From a bacterium (GTDB taxonomy: Bacteria; Hydrothermota; UBA3072; B12-G15): a DNA stretch of 10,315 nucleotides. The notes beneath the pieces are model-generated. The model was not told the DNA's origin, ran no database searches, and saw only the letters and a program-made list of their open reading frames with translations. The position numbers were made by a program, and so were the translations under genes. Every line of letters starts with the position of its first letter. Positions within the stretch are counted from its first letter, which is position 1. The stretch spans positions 1 to 10,315 of the forward strand of contig QNDZ01000047.1 in the NCBI GenBank assembly GCA_003646055.1, read 5' to 3'. This document shows positions 1-6,101 of the stretch, piece after piece.

Positions 1-2774
1 AATGGAACATTCACTATGTATCCCTTCACCTCTATGTCTGGATACATTGACCTTATAAAGGTCTTATATCTTTCCATCTGTTCCTCTGCCTCATAATCTT
101 CCTCACCTGTTTTATAATCAATGATGTTTATGTGGTCTTCAAAAAGGTCTATTCTGTCAATCCTCAGGAGCCCTTCACCATCATGCCCCCAGATTTCCCT
201 TTCATTTTTATCTGACAGCAATTCCTTGAATCCTTCTATATCAAGGAATCTGTCAATCAGTTCAATCAGTTTTTTTCTGTAAATCACCCTTATTTTTTCT
301 GGAAGGCTTTCCCTGAGCACGAATTCAAGGTTCATCATGATTTCATCCCTCTGGAATTTATCACTTAATTCCATTATTCTGTGGAACAGTATTCCAGTTA
401 CTTCTGGTTCTGGATAAGTTTTCTCCCATTTCTGTTTCCTCAAAAGGATTTTCGCTTTGAGTTCCTCTCCACCGTGTGTCCTTACGGGCTTTATGAAAGG
501 CAACTCTTCCCCTTTTCCACCCCTTAAAGGTGTTCCACTTTCAAAGTCCTCTCCACCAAGTGAGGCAAGCAGAATGTAACTCCACAGTTTATTCAGTATA
601 TATTTGGGAGAACTGGAAATATTTCCCGTATGGTAGAAGATGTGCAATTCCTCCCTTGCCCTTGTTGTTGCAACATAGAATAAATTTATTTCAGAGAATA
701 TTGCCTTTGATAGATACTGCCTGAATGCCTCTTCCGCGTTACTGTCCATTTTCCTTGTTTTTGATGTATTTCTGATGAAACCCTTTCCCTTTTCAGTATC
801 AACACTTATAAGTTTGTCCATTCTTCCGGGGGATGTATGTACTGTGTATGGTATGAACACAACGGGGAATTCAAGACCCTTTGCCTTATGCACTGTGAGA
901 ACCTGAACAGCATCAATGTTTTCAGGAAGGGTGATTGAAGGGGTTTTCTCCTCCGCTGTTCTGTCCCACCAGTCAAGTATGGCAGTTATGGAGTTTCCCT
1001 CTGTTTTTTCCAGTTTGTGTATTGTATCAAGCAGGGTCTCAATGAATGCAATGTCTTCAGAAAATTCCTCCTTTGAGTAAAGACCATACAATGATATCAA
1101 TTCAGATACAATCTCATAAGCAGGGACATAACCTTCAAGTATGAAAACAGGGTTAATAAATTCTTCCCATAATTCTGTGAAGTCTTCCCTGAACTGGATA
1201 TATAAGGGAATCCCATTTCTTCTATTCATTGCCCATTCAAGTATAGTATCTCTGTCAATTACTATGGTTGTAAAAATCCTGCCTGTTATGAAGAGAAGGA
1301 AACTGGTATCGTCCACTGGTGAGTTCAGGAAGCGCAGAAAGGATATAATTTCCCTTACAATTTGATTTTTCCCTATATGTAGGGATTCAGCAGACAATAC
1401 AGGAATCCCCTCTGAATTGAGCCACTCAACAATAGTTGTTCCTTCCCTGTTATCCCTGACAAGAATGGCAACATCACGTCTTTTCCAGCGTTTGAGAATG
1501 TCTTTTACCCTTGATACCACAGCATCTTTTATAAAGGTATCTGCCTTTCTTTGTCTTGTGTCAGGAAAGACATCCACCCTGACATATCCCCCTGTTTCCA
1601 GTTCCTCTTTTCCAGGAACCTGTAATATCTTCTCCTCATCATAAAATGACTCCAGATTTTCAAAATGTTCTTCCCCAACTATACTTTTTATTTTATCAAG
1701 GGAGAAGATATTGAGGACAAAGTCAAGGATTGTTTTTTTACTCCTGTAATTTTTGTTTAAGTTTTTTGAAATCCTGTTATTCCCGACAAATTCAAACTCC
1801 TCATATGCCATATCAAAGAGTTCCACCTCTCCACCCCTCCACTGGTATATTGCCTGTTTCGGGTCACCAACATAGAAAAGGGAGCCTCCCTGTGAGAGTG
1901 CATTCTCAATCAAGGGGAGTATGTTTATCCACTGGAGGATATTTGTATCCTGAAATTCGTCTATCAGGTAATGCAGGAATTTCTCACCAAGTTTGTAATA
2001 GATGAATGGAATGGATGTTTCAGAATGCACCACCCTGTATATCTCCCTGGCGAGTTCTGATATAAGGATTATCCTGAGTTCCTCCTTTACATTTTTTAAT
2101 TCGTCCTGATAATGATGGAAGAGCCTTGCAAGGTAGGTGGCAAACTTATACTCCTTAAACCTGGTCAATTCATCTTCTGAAAGGTTTTTGAGGTTTTCCT
2201 GTGGAGGCTCATTGTATTCTGGCTCCACCACCTCAATCCCTCTTGAGTTAACCTGGTTGAGCAGGTATCTCAGATGTTCCTCAGGATACTCCCATGGTTT
2301 CCAGGAAGAAGAAATCTCGTGACCGGTTAAGAAATCAATCATGTTCATGAATAGTTCCCTTATGTCTTCTCTCTCCTCAATCCTCCTTATGAGTTTTTCG
2401 TATGCAAGTTTTTTGTAGTATTCCTCATCCACCACAATCTCTGCATCAGGAGGGATATGGAGTTCAAGGGCAAAGGACTTCAATATTGAGTTCATGAAAC
2501 TGTCAATGGTCTTTATTGAGAAATCACTGAAATTATCAAGTATCCTCTCGACTATCAACCCTGATTCCCTTGAGCCTTTCAATGCCTCTTCCTTCAGGAG
2601 TGATAGTATTCTCTCCTTCATCTCATTTGCTGCCTTGTTTGTGAATGTTATTCCAAGAATGTGGGGAAGGAGGTCGGGGTTGGATTTCAAGAGGGATATA
2701 TACCTCAGAGACAGGGCATAGGTCTTTCCCCCTCCTGCTGATGCAAGTATCCTTATTATAGATTGTTTATCCAT
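1..2774 (-). CDS. UvrD/RecB-family helicase-nuclease (AddA/RecB-like), 3' end outside window
   Basis: This is an ATP-driven superfamily 1A DNA helicase fused to a RecB-type nuclease, expected to process double-strand DNA ends for recombination in the cytoplasm. The frame is open for 924 codons from ATG 2774 to the window edge without a stop. Visible motifs in order: Walker A ASAGGGKT (residues 11-18, K17); motif Ia GITFTNKAANEMK; Walker B/motif II IDEFQD (D272-D276); motif III VGDPKQAIYQWRGG; motif IV NYRS; motif V TVHKAKGLEFPVV; motif VI YVATTRAREE (from Y700). The C-terminus carries the nuclease signature: IDRID with D873, IIDYKTG with D886 and K888, then QMERY (Q899-Y903), the QxxxY motif of RecB nucleases. 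The D873-D886 spacing of 13 equals that of E. coli RecB. Since QxxxY lies near the end of such proteins, little is probably missing, giving a shorter chain than typical AddA or RecB (about 1200 aa). ATG 2774 sits just before Walker A, as is usual. AddA versus RecB cannot be decided here; no AddB/RecC partner is in view. Confidence 0.93.
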   Translation of the reverse strand, partial: MDKQSIIRILASAGGGKTYALSLRYISLLKSNPDLLPHILGITFTNKAANEMKERILSLLKEEALKGSRESGLIVERILDNFSDFSIKTIDSFMNSILKSFALELHIPPDAEIVVDEEYYKKLAYEKLIRRIEEREDIRELFMNMIDFLTGHEISSSWKPWEYPEEHLRYLLNQVNSRGIEVVEPEYNEPPQENLKNLSEDELTRFKEYKFATYLARLFHHYQDELKNVKEELRIILISELAREIYRVVHSETSIPFIYYKLGEKFLHYLIDEFQDTNILQWINILPLIENALSQGGSLFYVGDPKQAIYQWRGGEVELFDMAYEEFEFVGNNRISKNLNKNYRSKKTILDFVLNIFSLDKIKSIVGEEHFENLESFYDEEKILQVPGKEELETGGYVRVDVFPDTRQRKADTFIKDAVVSRVKDILKRWKRRDVAILVRDNREGTTIVEWLNSEGIPVLSAESLHIGKNQIVREIISFLRFLNSPVDDTSFLLFITGRIFTTIVIDRDTILEWAMNRRNGIPLYIQFREDFTELWEEFINPVFILEGYVPAYEIVSELISLYGLYSKEEFSEDIAFIETLLDTIHKLEKTEGNSITAILDWWDRTAEEKTPSITLPENIDAVQVLTVHKAKGLEFPVVFIPYTVHTSPGRMDKLISVDTEKGKGFIRNTSKTRKMDSNAEEAFRQYLSKAIFSEINLFYVATTRAREELHIFYHTGNISSSPKYILNKLWSYILLASLGGEDFESGTPLRGGKGEELPFIKPVRTHGGEELKAKILLRKQKWEKTYPEPEVTGILFHRIMELSDKFQRDEIMMNLEFVLRESLPEKIRVIYRKKLIELIDRFLDIEGFKELLSDKNEREIWGHDGEGLLRIDRIDLFEDHINIIDYKTGEEDYEAEEQMERYKTFIRSMYPDIEVKGYIVNVP

Positions 2775-2781
2775 TGTATTA

Positions 2782-2809
2782 AATTTACCCCAAAGAAAAA
2801 AAATGTCAA
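2782..2809 (-). promoter_or_regulatory. Predicted sigma70-type promoter of the helicase gene
   Basis: On the minus strand a perfect TTGACA (2809-2804) is followed after 16 bp by TAAATT (2787-2782). A start about 7 nt past the -10 would fall at 2775-2774, on the ATG itself, so the transcript would be leaderless or nearly so. Upstream of the ATG there is only a weak GGGG. Prediction by pattern only. Confidence 0.5.
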
Positions 2810-2817
2810 AAAATCCC

Positions 2818-2845
2818 TTGACAAAAAAAATTTTTCTGTTAATAA
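2818..2845 (+). promoter_or_regulatory. Predicted sigma70-type promoter of the membrane-module operon
   Basis: A perfect TTGACA (2818-2823) is followed after a 16-bp A/T-tract spacer by TAATAA (2840-2845). The expected start is near 2852, which is the A of the first ATG. The only ribosome-binding-like sequence is AAGGTGAT, directly abutting that ATG, and an in-frame TAA at 2843-2845 excludes an upstream start. The -35 box forms an inverted repeat with that of the divergent promoter (TGTCAA, 8 bp, TTGACA). No other promoter-like sequence was noticed before 9329. Confidence 0.5.
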
Positions 2846-2851
2846 GGTGAT

Positions 2852-3946
2852 ATGCTGATACTTTTAATCATCGGACTGCTTGAACCACCTTCCTATGTAA
2901 GAGCCTATGACAGGCCGAATGATGGCGGTGGCGCAATTGTTATTGAATGGGAATCTGTATCAGATACCCTTCTAAAGGGGTATGAGATATTCAGGAGGAA
3001 GGTGGGGGAGGAGGAATTCAGGAAGGTTGCCTATGTGGCCAGGGGAAGGAATTCATTTGTAAACTCCATAGGTATAAAGGATGGTGTTAAATACGAATAC
3101 GCTGTTCGGAGTGTTGGGATTGATGGTTCATATTCAGACCTCTCCATACCAGCACCACCAGTGGTATCATATCCACAATGGTTCAAAAAGAACAAAATAA
3201 ACACACTACTTGCCATAGCAATATACTTTTTCCTCCTTGTTTACTTCACACAGGCAGCAAAGGGAAGGGAACTATTTATAAGGAGGATAGCAGGTCTTGA
3301 CCACCTTGAAGAGGCAGTTGGAAGGGCAACAGAGATGGGAAAGCCCATACTGTATGTTCCAGGGCTTTCAGGTTTGAGTGATATTGCCACGATTGCCTCA
3401 ATAAACATACTCTCACCTGTTGCAAAGAAGGCCGCAGAATACGACACACCCATCATTGTTCCAAACAGAGACCCAATAGTTACCATGGTTGCACAGGAGG
3501 TGGTGAAGGAGGCATACACAGAGGCTGGAAGACCCGATGCATTTAAAAGGGAGAATGTTTTCTTCCTGAGTGATTCACAGTTTGCATATGCAGCAGGTGT
3601 TGATGGTATAATGGTAAGGGAGAGACCTGCAACAAACCTGTTCATAGGTATGTTCTATGCAGAATCCCTCATCCTTGCAGAGACAGGTAATATGACAGGT
3701 GCAATCCAGATTGCTGGGACAGATGCAGTTGCACAGTTACCCTTCTTCATAACAGCATGTGACTATACAATCATGGGTGAGGAACTCTATGCAGCAAGTG
3801 CCTATCTTTCAAGAGACCCAAAACTTGTCGGTTCAATAAAGGCACAGGACTGGGGAAAGGCAATACTTATGGGACTTGCTTTTATTGGTAGCATCCTTTC
3901 CTTACTCAATATAGACGTTGTTCTGAAAATGTTTGCAACCATATAA
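2852..3946 (+). CDS. Module protein A1: fibronectin type III domain plus membrane-anchored DUF6754-like domain
   Basis: This 364-aa membrane protein has unknown function. Residues 1-18 are hydrophobic and could be a short signal peptide, though it lacks the usual basic start. Residues 20-105 read as one fibronectin type III domain opening with RPNDGGGAIVIEW. A transmembrane segment spans about 117-135. A conserved alpha/beta-looking domain covers about 141-330, and a hydrophobic C-terminal segment spans about 337-362. I recall this core as DUF6754; that name is from memory. Landmarks shared with copy 2: EAVGR(A/S)TE(M/L)GKP, AEYDTPI, AYTEAGRPDA, AGVDG(I/L)MVRE, AESLILAETG, AIQIAGT, ACDY with C303, DWGKA. 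If the N-terminus is exported, FN3 lies outside and the core in the cytoplasm, but topology is ambiguous because KKNK precedes the membrane segment. ATG 2852 is the only possible start. It is the first gene of the operon and ends 15 nt before B1. Confidence 0.85.
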   Translation: MLILLIIGLLEPPSYVRAYDRPNDGGGAIVIEWESVSDTLLKGYEIFRRKVGEEEFRKVAYVARGRNSFVNSIGIKDGVKYEYAVRSVGIDGSYSDLSIPAPPVVSYPQWFKKNKINTLLAIAIYFFLLVYFTQAAKGRELFIRRIAGLDHLEEAVGRATEMGKPILYVPGLSGLSDIATIASINILSPVAKKAAEYDTPIIVPNRDPIVTMVAQEVVKEAYTEAGRPDAFKRENVFFLSDSQFAYAAGVDGIMVRERPATNLFIGMFYAESLILAETGNMTGAIQIAGTDAVAQLPFFITACDYTIMGEELYAASAYLSRDPKLVGSIKAQDWGKAILMGLAFIGSILSLLNIDVVLKMFATI

Positions 3947-3951
3947 GGAGG
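3944..3951 (+). promoter_or_regulatory. Strong Shine-Dalgarno for B1, overlapping the A1 stop codon
   Basis: TAAGGAGG includes the TAA stop of A1 and lies 10 nt before ATG 3962. It is a near-complete match to the anti-Shine-Dalgarno complement. A shorter AAGGG touches the ATG directly and is too close to be the main site. B1 and B2 are the only internal genes with a gap before them. Confidence 0.65.
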
Positions 3952-3961
3952 ACAATAAGGG

Positions 3962-4609
3962 ATGAGAAGAACCTTTCCACTGGTCATAGCATTCACAATG
4001 GGATTGTTGATGATGATACAGTACTTCATCCCCCATCCAATCTCCCAGAAATTTTACAAGATTATGGTTCAGCAGTGGCTCATAATTATTTCCATATTTT
4101 TCTATGTGTTTGCATGGAGGAGTTTTGGTTTGTACCACATAAACAAGATAAAGAGGAGAAAGGAAGGATGGTGGGCATCTGTTGTTGCCTTTGTTGGAGT
4201 TTTCTTCATGCTCCTTGCGGGTTTTGGTGACAGGATACCTGGTGGTATTGGACATTTTATATACAAATACTTCAACTTTGACGACCTTTACAACTACATG
4301 TTTGCACCGTTACAGGCTACTATGTTTTCACTGCTCGCCTTTTTCATTGCCTCTGCTGCATTCAGGGCATTCAAGGCAAGAACAATGGAGGCAACACTCC
4401 TCCTTGTTACTGCAACTATTGTGATGCTCGGAAGGGTTCCTTTAGGTGCCTCCATGTGGAAGGGACTACCCAAGGTGGTTGAGTGGATTCTCATGTATCC
4501 CAACATGGCTGCACAGAGGGGGATTATGATTGGTGTTGGTCTTGGTATGATTGCTACATCCATGAAAATAATCCTTGGTATTGAGAGAAGTTACTTAGGG
4601 GGTGAGTGA
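3962..4609 (+). CDS. Module protein B1: multi-pass membrane protein, function unknown
   Basis: This 215-aa integral membrane protein has about six hydrophobic segments (near residues 5-23, 38-58, 71-88, 112-135, 143-160 and 187-205). I do not recognise a named family. A basic loop, KIKRRKEGWW (62-71), is probably cytoplasmic. The most conserved part relative to B2 is the second half: PLQ(A/S)TMF followed by LLAFFIASA, then RAF(K/R)AR, ATLLLVTA, IVMLGRVP, RGIMIG and the tail ILGIER(S/T)YL. IPHP at 23-26 is also shared. Conserved Arg residues at the ends of membrane segments (R135, R140, R158, R187) and in the tail (R209) stand out. No P-loop, metal-binding cluster or known transporter motif is visible. 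The stop codon overlaps the start of C1 (TGATG), indicating coupled translation and probably matched stoichiometry. Confidence 0.8.
   Translation: MRRTFPLVIAFTMGLLMMIQYFIPHPISQKFYKIMVQQWLIIISIFFYVFAWRSFGLYHINKIKRRKEGWWASVVAFVGVFFMLLAGFGDRIPGGIGHFIYKYFNFDDLYNYMFAPLQATMFSLLAFFIASAAFRAFKARTMEATLLLVTATIVMLGRVPLGASMWKGLPKVVEWILMYPNMAAQRGIMIGVGLGMIATSMKIILGIERSYLGGE
4597..4604 (+). promoter_or_regulatory. Ribosome binding site that decides the C1 start
   Basis: AGGGGGTG lies inside the last codons of B1. The distance from the end of the G-run to ATG 4609 is 6 nt. To the in-frame GTG one codon upstream (4606) it is only 3 nt. This favours ATG 4609, which also overlaps the B1 stop in a TGATG arrangement. 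Confidence 0.6.
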
Positions 4610-5463
4610 TGGGTTTCTGGGATAGGTTTTTGAAGATAGATAGGAGATGGGTATTCCTTGTGGTGTGGATTGCAGTGGTTATTCCCCTTCTGAAGCCTCT
4701 TGGTCTTCCCACCCATATAACCCCACCTGTCAAAAAATTGTATGATTACATAGATAGAATGGAGGGTGAGGATAAGGCTGTTTTCTTATCCTTTGATTTT
4801 GACCCGTCAACAATGCCAGAACTCCTGCCAATGGGTGTGGCAATCATAAGGCACTGCTTTGCAAAGAAGATACCAATCATAGTGTATGGTGGATTGTATC
4901 CACAGTTTGTTGGTATGGCAAAAATGGCAATTGATATGGCAAAGACAGATTTTCCTGATATAGTGTATGGAAAGGATTATGTTTTCCTGGGTTATGTCCC
5001 AGGACTTTCCCTTGTGATACTCTCCATTGGTGAATCCATCCAGGGAACATTCGGGAACGATTACTTCGGGAACAGGCTGGATACACTGCCCTTGACCATG
5101 CATGTTGATAACTACGAGAAGATAGGGATTGTGGTTGACCTTTCTGGGAGTTCTATCCCTGCATCATGGGTTGCCTATGCATACCAGAGGTATGGTTGCA
5201 GAATAGGTTGTGGAACAACAGCAGTGAGTGCGGCCCAGTATTACCCGTACCTCCAGACAGGCCAGTTCGTTGGTATGCTTGGAGGACTCAAGGGTGCTGC
5301 TGAATACGAGGAACTGCTTGAGAGGAATGGGATACCAACAGGCAGAAGAACGGCAACCATTGGTATGGATGCTCAGTCTGTTGTTCACCTTTTGATAATA
5401 CTCCTGATAATACTTGGAAATATAGGTTACTTTTATGTGAGGAGAAGGGAGAGGAGGGCCTGA
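4609..5463 (+). CDS. Module protein C1: extracytoplasmic domain held by two terminal membrane segments, function unknown
   Basis: This 284-aa protein has an N-terminal anchor (about 14-30, preceded by KIDRRW) and a C-terminal anchor (about 257-276, followed by RRRERR). Basic residues lie outside both anchors, so the intervening domain of about 225 residues should lie outside the cytoplasm. Strand-helix alternation suggests an alpha/beta fold. Residues shared with C2: SxDxD then MPEL (S61, D63, D65, M69-L72), RHCF with C83, YGxDY, LGYxPG, YPYLQxGQ, GGLKGAAEYE (225-234), QS near 256 and ILGNIGYF. C1 alone has a pair of Cys, C197 and C201. The domain shows weak similarity to the core of protein A. 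The start at ATG 4609 is preferred to GTG 4606 on ribosome-site spacing. The stop overlaps D1 (TGATG). I know no characterised homologue. Confidence 0.8.
   Translation: MGFWDRFLKIDRRWVFLVVWIAVVIPLLKPLGLPTHITPPVKKLYDYIDRMEGEDKAVFLSFDFDPSTMPELLPMGVAIIRHCFAKKIPIIVYGGLYPQFVGMAKMAIDMAKTDFPDIVYGKDYVFLGYVPGLSLVILSIGESIQGTFGNDYFGNRLDTLPLTMHVDNYEKIGIVVDLSGSSIPASWVAYAYQRYGCRIGCGTTAVSAAQYYPYLQTGQFVGMLGGLKGAAEYEELLERNGIPTGRRTATIGMDAQSVVHLLIILLIILGNIGYFYVRRRERRA
5451..5458 (+). promoter_or_regulatory. Shine-Dalgarno for D1
   Basis: GAGGAGGG lies 4 nt before ATG 5463, inside the codons for the basic C-terminal tail of C1. The comparable tail of C2 (about 8677-8690) likewise carries an AAGGAGGAAGAGGGG ribosome site for D2. 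The basic RRR tail and the ribosome site thus share the same bases in both copies. Confidence 0.6.
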
Positions 5464-6101
5464 TGCATATATCAACAAATCCATGGGTCTGGATAGCAGC
5501 AATACTCACACTTGCCATATATTCATTCCTTTACAAAGACAATCCATTCTACAAGTTTGCAGAACATCTGTTCATGGGGCTTAGTATTGGTTACGGTGCA
5601 GTCGTACTCTGGTATAATTCTATTATACCAAGGTTGTGGAATCCGCTTGCCCACGGGACGAGCCCTTCAAGGTTTTACCTCCTCATCCCCATTGCAATTG
5701 GTCTTCTCTCCTTTGGAATTTTCTCAAAAAAATATTCCTGGCTCATTAAGTACCCCCTTGCCTTTTCAGTTGGTGCATATGCAGGATTTTCCATCCCTGT
5801 AACCTTTGAGGCAAGTATATTTGAGCAGATATCGGGTACGATTTTGACAAAGCAAATGATGGCAACACCATGGCTTGCAATAAGCAATCTCATTATGTTT
5901 GTAGGTGTAATCACGACCATAACATACTTCTATTTTTCAAAGCATCATAAGGGGCTTCTCGGTAAGTCTGCAAGGACGGGTATTGTTTTTCTGATGCTTG
6001 CATTTGGTGCGTCCTTTGGTTATACAGTGATGGCGCGTATCTCACTCCTCATAGGAAGGATGCAGTTCCTTTTGCATGACTGGCTGGGAATTATAAAATG
6101 A
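5463..6101 (+). CDS. Module protein D1: multi-pass membrane protein, function unknown
   Basis: This 212-aa integral membrane protein has about six hydrophobic segments (near 9-24, 34-51, 71-87, 95-112, 140-158 and 171-197). The family is not recognised. Two parts are strongly conserved with D2: an N-terminal LTLAI.SFLY.DNP.YKFAEHL (15-36) with charged residues K31, E34 and H35 near a membrane segment, and a C-terminal stretch from GLLGK to QFL (164-203). Within the latter, 20 consecutive residues (180-199, from AFGAS to LLIGR) are identical in the two copies. R192 and R199 lie in or next to this last segment. The middle (52-140) is poorly conserved. The gene begins within the C1 stop codon and ends in ATGA, overlapping the first codon of A2, so the second module copy is translationally coupled to the first. 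Confidence 0.8.
   Translation: MHISTNPWVWIAAILTLAIYSFLYKDNPFYKFAEHLFMGLSIGYGAVVLWYNSIIPRLWNPLAHGTSPSRFYLLIPIAIGLLSFGIFSKKYSWLIKYPLAFSVGAYAGFSIPVTFEASIFEQISGTILTKQMMATPWLAISNLIMFVGVITTITYFYFSKHHKGLLGKSARTGIVFLMLAFGASFGYTVMARISLLIGRMQFLLHDWLGIIK
5610..5630 (+). repeat. Perfect 9-bp inverted repeat with 3-nt loop inside D1
   Basis: TGGTATAAT, loop TCT, ATTATACCA, exactly filling seven codons (residues 50-56, W-Y-N-S-I-I-P). No T-run follows, so it is not an intrinsic terminator. A perfect stem this long with such a short loop is unlikely but not impossible by chance in 10 kb. Confidence 0.6.

Larger units (their letters stand above)
2852..6101 (+). other. Membrane module copy 1 (A1-B1-C1-D1)
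   Basis: This is a block of four membrane-protein genes in the order A-B-C-D, repeated as a second block immediately downstream. Each gene is more similar to the corresponding gene of the other copy than to anything else in the window. The copy starts at the operon promoter and ends with a stop codon that overlaps the start codon of copy 2 (ATGA), so no separate promoter or terminator lies between the copies. The function of the module is not known to me. Confidence 0.85.

Noticed and set aside
2826..2835. A-run/T-run at AAAAATTTTT as an intrinsic terminator
   Set aside because: It lies upstream of both genes rather than after one, has no GC-rich stem, and fits better as the spacer of the plus-strand promoter.
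3320..3346. P-loop-like GRATEMGKP in A1 (GRSTELGKP in A2)
   Set aside because: The spacing is G-x5-GK and Pro follows the Lys instead of Ser/Thr. No Walker B follows, so this is not evidence of a nucleotide-binding site.
3241..3645. 134-codon open frame on the minus strand across A1
   Set aside because: It is antisense to the strongly conserved A core, which has a paralogue downstream. Its length is explained by codon bias of the real gene, and it lacks a ribosome site.
4606..4608. GTG as the start of C1
   Set aside because: It is only one codon upstream of ATG 4609 and lies too close to the AGGGGGTG site; ATG 4609 fits better.
5591..5618. Internal promoter with TATAAT in the D1 hairpin
   Set aside because: No acceptable -35 box lies 15-18 bp upstream on either strand (best is TTACGG), and the sequence is part of the D1 coding frame.
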